Shown: positions 50,798 to 59,411 of the stretch, one piece after another
Layout: every line of letters starts with the position of its first letter
Position numbering within the stretch: position 1 is the first letter of the stretch
From: Oscillospiraceae bacterium
Lineage (GTDB): Bacteria; Bacillota; Clostridia; Oscillospirales; Ruminococcaceae
Reading direction: 5' to 3'
Assembly (NCBI GenBank): GCA_017461565.1
Contig: JAFTXQ010000002.1
Location: 62,001-126,000 of the forward strand
Length of the DNA stretch: 64,000 nucleotides
Position numbers and translations under genes: made by a program
Notes under the pieces: model-generated
Database searches by the model: none
The model's input: only the letters and a program-made list of their open reading frames with translations
Told to the model about the DNA's origin: nothing

Positions 50798-52783
50798 ATG
50801 GTAAAATCACTTTATTCGGGCGTTACAGGTCTTAAGACCCACCAGCAGAAGATGGACGTTATCGGTAACAACATCGCTAACGTAAACACCACAGGCTATA
50901 AGACCAGCGTAGTAACGTTCTCTGACGTATATTATCAGACAAAGCAGAGCGCATCCGGCGCAACCGCTACCCTCGGTGGTATCAACCCCAGACAGATCGG
51001 TTACGGCGTTCAGATGAACACCACAACCCCCAACATGACACAGTCCGGCTTCACCTTCTCCGACAGCATCTATGATATGGCTATCGACGGCGAAGGCTTC
51101 TTCCAGCTGATGGACGGTGCAGGCAATCTGTTCTACACAAGAGCAGGTATCTTCAACGTTGATGATCAGGGCTACCTCGTTGACGCAAACGGTTATCACG
51201 TTCTCGGCGTTTCCGGCGACGCTACAAACCAGCCCGCAGGCTCTGAGGCTATCAGGATCACTGTTCCCCAGACAGAGGCTAAGTGCTCTTCCTCCACAAA
51301 GGAAGTAAACGGCGTTGACATCACTGTTTCCGTTTCCTCTCCCTCTGACAACACAGATATGTCTGTAACCTTCACAAACAGCACATATCCTTACGCTACA
51401 TTCGCAAACGGTATCCTCAATATATTCTTCGATATGGAAGAGCAGTATGAGTCCGATGACGCATTTGAGGCTGCTATCCAGGAAGCTATCGCAGCAGGCG
51501 GTGTTGAGCTTCCCGATGATGTTGAGCTCAAGTTCGAGTTCGGCTCCATCCCCGATGACCCCGACGCAAAGATCGCAAGCAACAAGATGATGGACTGGAG
51601 AGCCCAGACAACAGTACCCGCAGGCGAGACCACATACATGGATCCCGCAACTCTTGAAGTAAAGGGCATCCTCGGCTTCAAGGCTGCAAAGGCTAAGGAA
51701 GCAAGCGACGCTGATATCGCAGTTGATTTTGTATACACAGCAGGTGCTGCTGAGGTTGCAGCAGTGGCTTATGATGCAGCCTCCAACAAGTGGACTATCA
51801 CAGTTAACGAGAATGTAACATCTGCTGCTATCAACGACGCTATCAAGACATATATGGAGACAAATCCTGATGCGGAAGAGATATCCTGCGTTAAGTTTGT
51901 AATGCCCTCCGACGCTACTGAAAGAGAGACTGCTCTTACTACTGTTGCCAACAATGACGTTACTCTCACTGCAGGCGAGGTAAGCGTAAGCCTTGACATC
52001 GCTGCAACAGAAGAGGGCGAGTATGCAAATAACTATAAGGTGACATTTGCTTACTCTGCAAGCTACGGCAACACAAAGGCTGTATGGGATGAGAACAACC
52101 TTACTCTCACCATCTGCAATGATACAACTCAGACTGATATCGAAGAGGCTATAAAGATCGCAGCCGCAGGTAATCAGAAGAAGATCCTCTCCGTTACAGG
52201 TCTTGAGACTCTCCTCGGTACTAAGGAGACCACCACTAACGCAGACGGAACTACCACCACAACTCTCACAGCAGGCACAATGACTCCCGCTGAAAGAGAA
52301 GCATTCTTCGGCGCTAACCCCGCACTTTCTCTCGGCGGCGGCGCAGACAGCTTCTTCACAGAGGTTGCTAAGTTCCTTACAACATTCAACCTGACAGACG
52401 GCCGCAAGGGCGATGCTCAGAGCTACAAGGATCTGGAGAACATCAGCGTACAGGCTGACGGTACCGTTATCGGCTACCACGCTGTACACGGTGACATGGT
52501 TCTTGCAAGAATCGACATTGCTACATTCGACAACCCCAACGGTCTTTCTCAGGCAGGTGGCACGATGTTCATGGCTACTGTTGCTTCGGGCGAGGCTCAG
52601 GCAGAGATCGCAGGCAGCAACGGCGCCGGTGAGGTAGTAGCAGGTGCGCTGGAAATGTCCAACGTTGACCTTTCTCAGGAGTTCACTGACATGATCACAA
52701 CACAGAGAGGCTATCAGGCAAACTCCAGAGTTATCACCACCTCCGATACCATGCTTGAGGAGCTTCTGAACCTCAAGAGATAA
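50798..52783 (+). CDS. flgE: Flagellar hook protein FlgE, long form
   Basis: A 661-residue hook protein, well above the roughly 400 of the Salmonella type. The N-terminal MVKSLYSGVTGLKTHQQKMD and NNIANVNTTGYKT, and the C-terminal QEFTDMITTQRGYQANSRVI and TSDTMLEELLNLKR, are standard. The centre (about 160-500) is an insertion with two IN-like repeats near 329-360 and 432-460 and three cysteines at 163, 364 and 440. The synonymous codons are biased to C endings, a sign of high expression. TTTGGAGG precedes the ATG. Confidence 0.92.
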   Translation: MVKSLYSGVTGLKTHQQKMDVIGNNIANVNTTGYKTSVVTFSDVYYQTKQSASGATATLGGINPRQIGYGVQMNTTTPNMTQSGFTFSDSIYDMAIDGEGFFQLMDGAGNLFYTRAGIFNVDDQGYLVDANGYHVLGVSGDATNQPAGSEAIRITVPQTEAKCSSSTKEVNGVDITVSVSSPSDNTDMSVTFTNSTYPYATFANGILNIFFDMEEQYESDDAFEAAIQEAIAAGGVELPDDVELKFEFGSIPDDPDAKIASNKMMDWRAQTTVPAGETTYMDPATLEVKGILGFKAAKAKEASDADIAVDFVYTAGAAEVAAVAYDAASNKWTITVNENVTSAAINDAIKTYMETNPDAEEISCVKFVMPSDATERETALTTVANNDVTLTAGEVSVSLDIAATEEGEYANNYKVTFAYSASYGNTKAVWDENNLTLTICNDTTQTDIEEAIKIAAAGNQKKILSVTGLETLLGTKETTTNADGTTTTTLTAGTMTPAEREAFFGANPALSLGGGADSFFTEVAKFLTTFNLTDGRKGDAQSYKDLENISVQADGTVIGYHAVHGDMVLARIDIATFDNPNGLSQAGGTMFMATVASGEAQAEIAGSNGAGEVVAGALEMSNVDLSQEFTDMITTQRGYQANSRVITTSDTMLEELLNLKR

Positions 52784-52825
52784 TCAGCTGATGTGATTTT
52801 CTGAACAAACTGAATTAACGGCGGC

Positions 52826-52849
52826 GCCCCCGTCTTTCGGGGCGGGGGC
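52826..52849 (+). terminator. GC-rich hairpin between flgE and flbD
   Basis: GCCCCCGTC (52826-52834) pairs with GGCGGGGGC (52841-52849), loop TTTCGG. It lacks a T run, so it may reduce rather than stop readthrough, or protect the flgE message 3' end. Confidence 0.55.
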
Positions 52850-52874
52850 AAGGCTGTTTAAGAGGTAAAAAATT

Positions 52875-53102
52875 ATGATCTTTTTAACAAAGCTTGACGG
52901 CAAGCAGTTTTTGCTGAATGAAAATCTTATTGAGACCGTCAGTGAAACTCCCGATACTGTAATAACCCTTTCCAACGGACACAGCTACATAGTCCGTGAG
53001 AGCATGAAAGAGCTTCAGACAAAAATACTTGAATACAACAGGAATCAGCGCAGAAGAATGATGCGGCGCAGAACTGCCGATGATGCTGAGCCTTTGACAT
53101 AA
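52875..53102 (+). CDS. flbD: Flagellar FlbD family protein
   Basis: A 75-residue protein of the FlbD family, with MIFLTKLDGKQFLLNENLIE at the start and TVITLSNGHSYIVRES in the middle. The C-terminus is basic, with RRMMRRRTADD. It always accompanies Gram-positive flagellar operons, next to motA here, and its role is not settled. AAGAGGT precedes the ATG. Confidence 0.92.
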   Translation: MIFLTKLDGKQFLLNENLIETVSETPDTVITLSNGHSYIVRESMKELQTKILEYNRNQRRRMMRRRTADDAEPLT

Positions 53103-53163
53103 ACAACGGACAGGCTCCGTGACATAAATTTATTTTGACACACAGAAAAGAGAGGGATAGGTT

Positions 53164-53937
53164 TTGAATATTTCACTTATCATAGGCTGGGTAATTTCAT
53201 TCGGTCTTGTAGTATTTGGTATTATATCCGATGGTAAAATGTCTGACTTTATTGACGTTGCTTCGCTTGCTATCACCGTAGGCGGTACGATAGGATGTCT
53301 GGTCGCTTCGTTCCCGCTTTCCTATCTTGCGGGAGTTCCCAAGAAGTTTGCGATGGCACTGTTTCCTAAAAAATATAAGCCCGAGAAATACATAGACGAG
53401 ATCGTTGAGTATGCAAAGATTGCAAGAGGCCGTGGTCTGCTGGCACTTGAGGAGAGCGCAAACAACTGTAAGGATCCCTTTATGAAGTCTGCGCTTATGC
53501 TCATCGTAGACGCAAACGACGCTGACAAGGTGCGTGGAATGTTGGATGACGCTATCAGCTTTATGTGTGAGCGTCACGAAAATGGACGTGCTTTCTTTGA
53601 GAAAGGTGTAGGTATCTTCCCTGCGTTCGGTATGCTGGGTACACTGGTAGGTCTTGTTAACATGCTGGCTTCAATGGAAGAGAGCGCAGACGGACTTGCT
53701 TCAGGTATGGCGACAGCGCTTATCACCACATTCTATGGTTCGCTGTTTGCAAACGTTATCTTTGCTCCTCTTGCTGCGGCACTGAAAAATACGCACGAGG
53801 ATGAGCTGCTCTGTATGCAGATAATTGAAGAGGGAGTTCTTGCCATTGCGGCAGGTTCAAACCCCAGATATATTCAGGAAAAGCTCGAATTCATGCTTCC
53901 CAAGAGCAAACAGAAGGGCGATAAGCCTGCAAATTAA
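53164..53937 (+). CDS. motA: Flagellar motor stator protein MotA
   Basis: A 257-residue protein with four membrane helices, about 1-20, 28-48, 145-170 and 180-205. The N-terminal GWVISFGLVVFGIISDGKMS and SIAxTVGGTIGCLVASFPL and the C-terminal FPAFGMLGTLVGLVNMLASM are typical. The charged cytoplasmic loop is about 60-140. The start is TTG (53164) after GAGAGGGA. It pairs with MotB. Confidence 0.95.
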   Translation: MNISLIIGWVISFGLVVFGIISDGKMSDFIDVASLAITVGGTIGCLVASFPLSYLAGVPKKFAMALFPKKYKPEKYIDEIVEYAKIARGRGLLALEESANNCKDPFMKSALMLIVDANDADKVRGMLDDAISFMCERHENGRAFFEKGVGIFPAFGMLGTLVGLVNMLASMEESADGLASGMATALITTFYGSLFANVIFAPLAAALKNTHEDELLCMQIIEEGVLAIAAGSNPRYIQEKLEFMLPKSKQKGDKPAN

Positions 53938-53977
53938 AAAAAATTTAAAAATATTTCATAAAAATAGCGTAAAGGGT

Positions 53978-54006
53978 TTGCAAAATCAGCAATTTTATGT
54001 TACAAT
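53978..54006 (+). promoter_or_regulatory. Internal promoter before motB
   Basis: TTGCAA (53978-53983), 17 bases, TACAAT (54001-54006). Its -35 equals that of the operon promoter. A TAATGAGCA/TGCTCATTA hairpin (54011-54019 and 54031-54039) lies at the expected transcript 5' end. Confidence 0.65.
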
Positions 54007-54010
54007 AATA

Positions 54011-54039
54011 TAATGAGCATAGTATATTATTGCTCATTA
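54011..54039 (+). repeat. Nine-base inverted repeat at the motB leader
   Basis: TAATGAGCA and TGCTCATTA are exact complements around an eleven-base AT-rich loop. It could be a 5' stabilising hairpin or a regulator site at +1. Confidence 0.7.
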
Positions 54040-54060
54040 GAGTAAAAAGGGGGTCGTGAT

Positions 54061-55113
54061 ATGGCAAAGCTTCAGAAAAAGCCGCAGGAAAACCATGATA
54101 ATGACTGGCTTAACACCTATGCCGACATGGTAACACTGCTGCTTACATTCTTTGTAATGCTGTATGCGTCTTCAAGCCTTGATGAACAGAAATGGCAGTA
54201 TATATATCAGGCATTCCAGTCAAGAGGCAAATACCTCAACGAATATGTGGATCAGCCTGAACACACAGAGGATAACGGAAACTATATAAAAGATGAGGAG
54301 CCGTCAAGCACGGCAGGCTCGGGTGAGCTTCCCCAGAGCTTTGACCAGCTTTATGTATATCTTTCCGACTACGTTGAGGAAAATGAGCTGACGGATTCTA
54401 TGTCTGTATCAAAGGATTCGGCTCATCTTTACATACGTTTTGACAGCAGTGTCTTCTTTGGAGGAAACAGTGCCGTTCTTACAGACGCAGGCATGGATGT
54501 TATCGATGGCATCTCTCCTGCACTGAAGGCGTGCAACAGCTTCATCAAACAGGTAACAGTCAGCGGTCATACCGCTGCGGCAGGTATTTCCGAAGTAAAT
54601 GACTGGGATCTTTCATCTGCCCGTGCCTGCAGCGTTGTAAAGTATATGGAGTACAGAGCTGTTCTAAGCAGTGAGCAGTTCAGGACAAAGGGCGTTGGCC
54701 CCCACGAACCTGTTGCGGACAATTCCACACCCGAGGGCATGGCACAGAACCGCCGTGTTGAGATGGTGATTCTCAGAAACGATGCGGATTTCAGCGATCC
54801 TCAGGTGATGCAGGATATACTCAAGCACGACTACAACCTTCCTTCCGATGTGTTCGATCCCGACGGCGACCACAACAAGGATGAGAATAAGGTACCCGAT
54901 GATTTTGCACAGGGCATAATCGATTCTATCGGCGAGCTGTTCCCCGGTTCCGGCGGAACAAGTGCTCCTGTTATCGGCTCGGGTCCCGTTATATATGATG
55001 AGTTTGAAAACTTCATAAAGGCTGAAGAGCCTGAAGCAGAGGGCGGCGATGACGCAGCCTCTGACGGAGAAGAAGCTGCCGCTTCTGGTGCGGACAGCTC
55101 GGCTTCGGAATAA
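54061..55113 (+). CDS. motB: Flagellar motor stator protein MotB
   Basis: A 350-residue protein. NTYADMVTLLLTFFVMLYAS is the single membrane helix with the ion-carrying Asp22. The OmpA-like peptidoglycan-binding domain is about 125-240, with VSGHTAAAGISEVNDWDLSS and NRRVEMVI. The last 90 residues are an acidic, low-complexity tail (Gly, Glu, Ala, Ser), longer than in most MotB. AAAAAGGGGG precedes the ATG. Confidence 0.93.
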   Translation: MAKLQKKPQENHDNDWLNTYADMVTLLLTFFVMLYASSSLDEQKWQYIYQAFQSRGKYLNEYVDQPEHTEDNGNYIKDEEPSSTAGSGELPQSFDQLYVYLSDYVEENELTDSMSVSKDSAHLYIRFDSSVFFGGNSAVLTDAGMDVIDGISPALKACNSFIKQVTVSGHTAAAGISEVNDWDLSSARACSVVKYMEYRAVLSSEQFRTKGVGPHEPVADNSTPEGMAQNRRVEMVILRNDADFSDPQVMQDILKHDYNLPSDVFDPDGDHNKDENKVPDDFAQGIIDSIGELFPGSGGTSAPVIGSGPVIYDEFENFIKAEEPEAEGGDDAASDGEEAAASGADSSASE

Positions 55114-55147
55114 GTATTATTACATTTAATTCCAAGGGGGGATTTGG

Positions 55148-56137
55148 ATGGCTGACGTACTGACGCAGGCGCAGATCGATGAAATGCTAAGAAACGTCGC
55201 AGCCGGAGCAGCTCCTGTGGTTACTCAGAAAGAGGAGGAGAAGGTCAAGGAATATGACTTCCGTGCTCCCAAGAAGTTTACCAAAGAGCAGATCAAGGTA
55301 CTGGACAGCATTTTCGAGAACTACGCCCGACTGATGTCGTCTTATCTTACCGGACTTCTCAGATTGTACTGCCGAGTGACGCTGGTCAGCATCGAGGAGC
55401 AGCGTTACAGCGAGTTCAACAACGCACTTCCCGACTATGTCATGATGGGTATGGTCGATATGGGCATCGCAAACGACGAGGTCAGCGAGACTAACGTTAT
55501 CCTGCAGGTGTCCAACGCTATTACATACACGATGATCGACCGTCTGCTTGGCGGTAAGGGTGAATACCGTGATGTAAACCGTGATTTCACTGAAATAGAG
55601 ATCACCATAATGAACGATGTCATGACATCACTTGCAGGGCTGTTGAAGGAGCCCTGGCTGACCCATATCGAGCTTGAGCCTAAGCTGATCGGCATCGAAA
55701 CGAATTCAAGAGTCGTACAGACGATAGGTCATGAGGATACGGTAATAATCGTCGCTCTTGAGGTGGAGATAAACGGCATCAAGTCTGTTATCTCGGTATG
55801 TATCCCTGCGATAAATCTGGACGAGATCATGGGCAAGTTTATTCCCAGATATTCTTCCACAAGGCGAAAGACCGACGCAAATCGTGAGGCAGAGCGCCGT
55901 GACAGCATCATGTCGGGCATCAGCTCTACTGACCTTGATATCACAGCGGTCCTCGGAGAGATAAACCTCGACCTTTACGAGGTGCTGACGCTTCAGGTCA
56001 ACGATGTAATCCCACTCGGCAAGAACATAAATTCAAATGTTGTTGTCAAGATAGGCGGCAAGCCCTGGTGCGACGCCAAGATGGGTACATACAATAATAA
56101 AAAAGCTATTATGATAGATAATTTTATTCAGAATTGA
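55148..56137 (+). CDS. fliM: Flagellar motor switch protein FliM
   Basis: A 329-residue switch protein. The N-terminal CheY-P-binding peptide is LTQAQIDEMLRNV. The middle CheC-like domain (about 40-230) contains MGMVDMGIANDEVSETNVIL and ends with the FIPRYSS linker. The C-terminal SpoA domain (about 255-325) has LGEINLDLYEVLTLQVNDVI and LGKNIN. AAGGGGG lies upstream of the ATG. Confidence 0.95.
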   Translation: MADVLTQAQIDEMLRNVAAGAAPVVTQKEEEKVKEYDFRAPKKFTKEQIKVLDSIFENYARLMSSYLTGLLRLYCRVTLVSIEEQRYSEFNNALPDYVMMGMVDMGIANDEVSETNVILQVSNAITYTMIDRLLGGKGEYRDVNRDFTEIEITIMNDVMTSLAGLLKEPWLTHIELEPKLIGIETNSRVVQTIGHEDTVIIVALEVEINGIKSVISVCIPAINLDEIMGKFIPRYSSTRRKTDANREAERRDSIMSGISSTDLDITAVLGEINLDLYEVLTLQVNDVIPLGKNINSNVVVKIGGKPWCDAKMGTYNNKKAIMIDNFIQN

Positions 56138-56150
56138 GGTATGAAAACTG

Positions 56151-57317
56151 ATGGCTAACGAATTGGATACAAACGTTGAATTCAGCTCATACGAGATAGA
56201 CGCTGTCGGAGAGATACTGAATATCAGTATGGGCGCTGCGGCAACGGCTGTCTCGGAGTTGCTGAATGCAAAGGTCTGGATTACGACGCCGGAGGTCAGT
56301 GTGGCAAAGGTCGCAGACCTTAACTACACAAGGCTTGAGCCTGCAATCTGCGTAAAGATCGTTTATGTCGCAGGTATCACGGGCGTGAATATGATGGTAC
56401 TGAAGCAGGACGACGTTCAGCTCATCCTGAACCAGCTTATGGGTAATCCGCTCGTTATTTCACCCGATTTCGAGTTTGACGAGCTTAACATAAGCGCTGT
56501 GTCAGAGGTAATGAACCAGATGATGGGTGCTTCGGCAACCGCATTGTCAGACCTGCTTGGCACATCCGTCGATATATCCACGCCAACCCCCTACATAATT
56601 GAGCAAACAAACTTCTGCGAGCTTTCTAATCTGGATCCCAGCGAGACGATCGTTGCAGTCACATTCAACCTGAATGTTGACGGTGTAATGAACAGCGAGT
56701 TCATGTCGATCATGTCAGTCGAGCTTGCTAAGACTCTTTCGGGCAAGATGATGGAGAGCTTCCAGGAGCCTGAAGAGGAAGCACCTGCACCGGCTCCGCA
56801 GCCTGCCGCACCGGCACCCGCCCCCGCAGCAGCACCTGCTCCGGCAGCACCTGCACCTTCGGCTATGCCCCCGCAGCAGCCGATGTACCCACAGCCACAG
56901 CAGGCAGCATATCCCGCTCCTGCACCAGGTTATGGTTATCCGCCGCAGTACGCAGCTTATGGCGCTTACCCGCCGCCCGTACCGCCGGTCAACATCCAGA
57001 ACGCACAGCTCCATCAGTTCGACAATGTGGATTACGGACTTCAGGGAGATCAGCAGGAGAACCTAAAGCTTCTGATGGGCGTTCCGCTGGAGATCTCGGT
57101 AGAGATCGGCACAGCAAAGCGCAAGGTCAAGGATATTTTGGACTTCACACAGGGCACTATAATCGAGCTTGAGCGTCAGGCAGGCGCACCTGTTGATGTC
57201 GTTGTAAACGGAAACCTCATCGCCAGAGGCGACGTGGTAGTAATTGACGACAACTTTGCGGTAAGAATCACCGAAATAGTGAAGTCAAAGTTCATGGACA
57301 GTCTTGGTAAGGAATAA
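56151..57317 (+). CDS. fliY: Flagellar motor switch phosphatase FliY
   Basis: A 388-residue protein. The N-terminal CheC-like domain carries two ExxN active-site motifs, EILN at residues 21-24 and EVMN in SEVMNQMMGASATALSDL, so it should hydrolyse CheY-P. About 205-285 form a long Pro/Ala linker with a Tyr-rich end (APAPAAAPAPAAPAP, YPAPAPGYGYPP). The C-terminal FliN-like SpoA domain has LLMGVPLEISVEIGTAKRKV and VVNGNLIARGDVVVIDDNF. It is 13 bases after fliM. Confidence 0.95.
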   Translation: MANELDTNVEFSSYEIDAVGEILNISMGAAATAVSELLNAKVWITTPEVSVAKVADLNYTRLEPAICVKIVYVAGITGVNMMVLKQDDVQLILNQLMGNPLVISPDFEFDELNISAVSEVMNQMMGASATALSDLLGTSVDISTPTPYIIEQTNFCELSNLDPSETIVAVTFNLNVDGVMNSEFMSIMSVELAKTLSGKMMESFQEPEEEAPAPAPQPAAPAPAPAAAPAPAAPAPSAMPPQQPMYPQPQQAAYPAPAPGYGYPPQYAAYGAYPPPVPPVNIQNAQLHQFDNVDYGLQGDQQENLKLLMGVPLEISVEIGTAKRKVKDILDFTQGTIIELERQAGAPVDVVVNGNLIARGDVVVIDDNFAVRITEIVKSKFMDSLGKE

Positions 57318-57353
57318 AATTAAGTAAATTAATACATTCAAGGAGATACAGTA

Positions 57354-57716
57354 ATGGACAAGAAGATATTATTAGTTGACGATGCGGCTTTCATGAGAAT
57401 GCTGATCAAGGATACCCTCACAAAGAACGGCTACACAAACATCCTGGAGGCTGCCGACGGCGCTATTGCCTGTGATGTTTATACCTCTGAGAAGCCCGAT
57501 CTGGTTATCATGGATATCACGATGCCCAACAAGACAGGTATCGAGGCGCTCAAGGATATCAAGGGCATGGATCCCATGGCAAAGGTAGTTATGTGTTCCG
57601 CTATGGGTCAGGAGGCGATGGTTGTTGAGGCTATCAAGCTTGGCGCTCTTGACTTCATCGTAAAGCCCTTCAAGCCCGACAGAATCTTACAGACTGTCAA
57701 GAAAGTCCTCGGCTAA
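57354..57716 (+). CDS. cheY: Chemotaxis response regulator CheY
   Basis: A 120-residue receiver domain. The acid pair Asp9-Asp10 (LLVDDAAFMR), the phosphorylated Asp54 (IMDITMPNKTG), Ser82 (CSAMGQE) and Lys104 (IVKPFKP) are all in place. It binds FliM and FliY when phosphorylated. AGGAGATACAGT precedes the ATG. A hairpin follows the gene. Confidence 0.96.
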   Translation: MDKKILLVDDAAFMRMLIKDTLTKNGYTNILEAADGAIACDVYTSEKPDLVIMDITMPNKTGIEALKDIKGMDPMAKVVMCSAMGQEAMVVEAIKLGALDFIVKPFKPDRILQTVKKVLG

Positions 57717-57731
57717 TTTGTATATTACACC

Positions 57732-57766
57732 AAGGCGGGGGAATGCTATCCCGCCTTTTGGTTTTT
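57732..57766 (+). terminator. Hairpin between cheY and fliO
   Basis: AAGGCGGG (57732-57739) pairs with CCCGCCTT (57750-57757), followed by TTGGTTTTTC. The broken T run suggests partial termination, letting cheY be made in excess of the export genes. Confidence 0.65.
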
Positions 57767-57824
57767 CGAGGATGGCAGATTTAACCTGCGGTTTTGGCAG
57801 AATATAGGGAAAGGAGAATGCGTT

Positions 57825-58163
57825 TTGGAGTATTTTCAGATGATCATGGCACTTATCGGCGTGCTGGCAATAGTATTTCTGTTGTTCTGGCTGATGAAAA
57901 AGTTGAACAAGCACGTTATGGTGTCGGATTCACGCAATATGAAGATACTGGAGCGCATTAATCTCGGCCCCGATAAGATGCTGCTGCTCGTGAGTATTTG
58001 CGGAAAGTGCATGGTACTCGGAGTGACCTCATCGCATACTGAAAAGATATGTGATCTTGAGCTGTCAGAGGATGAGCTTATGCCTAAAAACGACGGCACA
58101 AACCCATCATTCGGCGAGAGCTTCAGGACCATCCTCGGGAATATGACAACGAAAAACAAATAA
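57825..58163 (+). CDS. fliO: FliO/FliZ-like flagellar biosynthesis protein
   Basis: A 112-residue protein with one N-terminal membrane helix (about 5-23), then KLNKHVMVSDSRNMKILERI and NLGPDKMLLLVSICGKCMVL, typical of the FliO cytoplasmic domain. It helps assemble FliP. The start is TTG (57825) behind AAAGGAG. Confidence 0.82.
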   Translation: MEYFQMIMALIGVLAIVFLLFWLMKKLNKHVMVSDSRNMKILERINLGPDKMLLLVSICGKCMVLGVTSSHTEKICDLELSEDELMPKNDGTNPSFGESFRTILGNMTTKNK

Positions 58164-58175
58164 GGAGGAGCGCAC

Positions 58176-59072
58176 TTGATAAGAAAACTCATAAGCACCG
58201 ATAAAAAGTTGTGCGTGAAATTTGTCGTTTCGCTGCTCCTGTGCGTTGTACTGACTGTATGCTTTATCGGTGTTTCTGCGCTGGCAGAAACATCAGAAGC
58301 GGATGCCACTGTGGAGGCCTCGGCAGGCTCGGGGCTTCAGGCTGGTGACTACACCGGCAACGAAGCGATCGATGTAGGCGACGAGCCTGGGTCTTCGGTG
58401 CTTCAGGAGGTCATCGGCGTCGATGCGTCGCAGCCGCTTGAGGTTATCCTGCTGCTGACGCTTATTGCGCTGGCGCCGTCACTGCTGATAATGATGACCT
58501 GTTTTACACGAATCATTATCGTGCTCGGTTTTTTGAGGACTGCTATGCAGACGCAGACCACACCGCCTAATATGGTCCTCACAGGTATGGCTTTGTTTCT
58601 TACGCTGTTCATCATGGCGCCTGTTTTCGCAGAAATAAACGAGGTGGCTTATCAGCCTTACATAAACGAGGAGCTGACCACAGAACAGGCTTTGGAAGCT
58701 GCGAGCGTTCCGTTAAAGAAGTTCATGCTCAGGCAGACATCAAATGATGATCTTCAGTTTTTTATCGATCTTTCAAATATGGAAGAGCCTGAGGGCGGCT
58801 TTACTGAGGAATACATACAGAACGATCTGAGCCTTACAGTGATAGTTCCGTCCTTTATGATAAGCGAGCTTAAGCGGGCTTTCCAGATGGCTTTTCTTAT
58901 ATTTATCCCGTTCCTTGTCATAGACCTGGTTGTCGGCAGTACGCTGATGTCCATGGGTATGATGATGCTGCCGCCAGCGATGATCTCAATGCCGTTCAAG
59001 ATATTGACATTCGTTTTGGCGGACGGATGGAACCTGCTTATCGGTTCCGTTGTATCAAGCTACCAATGGTAG
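58176..59072 (+). CDS. fliP: Flagellar export gate protein FliP
   Basis: A 298-residue membrane protein with a cleavable-type signal (about 10-38) and four helices. LVILLTLIALAPSLLIMMTCF, RIIIVLGFLRTAMQTQTTPPN and the C-terminal MSMGMMMLPPAMISMPFKIL are FliP signatures. The start is TTG (58176), seven bases after AAGGAGGA. Confidence 0.94.
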   Translation: MIRKLISTDKKLCVKFVVSLLLCVVLTVCFIGVSALAETSEADATVEASAGSGLQAGDYTGNEAIDVGDEPGSSVLQEVIGVDASQPLEVILLLTLIALAPSLLIMMTCFTRIIIVLGFLRTAMQTQTTPPNMVLTGMALFLTLFIMAPVFAEINEVAYQPYINEELTTEQALEAASVPLKKFMLRQTSNDDLQFFIDLSNMEEPEGGFTEEYIQNDLSLTVIVPSFMISELKRAFQMAFLIFIPFLVIDLVVGSTLMSMGMMMLPPAMISMPFKILTFVLADGWNLLIGSVVSSYQW

Positions 59073-59127
59073 CAAGGCTTGTGTAATGATACCGCACTGA
59101 CCGATTTCTGCGAAAGGAGATGAAAAA

Positions 59128-59400
59128 ATGACCGAAGATATCATGCTGGAGATCTTTCGTGAAGCAGTCATGCTTGCGTTCAAGCTAGCGCTTCCCATCT
59201 TGCTGGTGGCTATGATAGTCGGCCTTGTCATTGCAATATTGCAGGCCGCCACACAGGTACACGAGCAGACGCTGTCCTTTGCTCCTAAAGCGGTAGCTGT
59301 CGGTCTTGCGTTGTTCCTGCTCGCTCCGTGGATGACCTCGGAGTGCGTTGACTTCGTGCATTTCATCTTCGAGAAGATGGCGGAAATCCCGATAACATAG
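59128..59400 (+). CDS. fliQ: Flagellar export gate protein FliQ
   Basis: A 90-residue protein with two helices (about 16-39 and 50-73). MLAFKLALPILLVAMIVGLV and ILQAATQVHEQTLSFAPKAV are the FliQ signature. AAAGGAGATG precedes the ATG. Confidence 0.95.
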   Translation: MTEDIMLEIFREAVMLAFKLALPILLVAMIVGLVIAILQAATQVHEQTLSFAPKAVAVGLALFLLAPWMTSECVDFVHFIFEKMAEIPIT

Positions 59401-59411
59401 AGGGCGCTGCC

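Noticed and set aside
50807-52489. A 560-codon leftward open frame with many cysteines, antisense to flgE
   Set aside because: The long open frame arises from the codon bias of flgE; it has no ribosome binding site and no protein-like domains.
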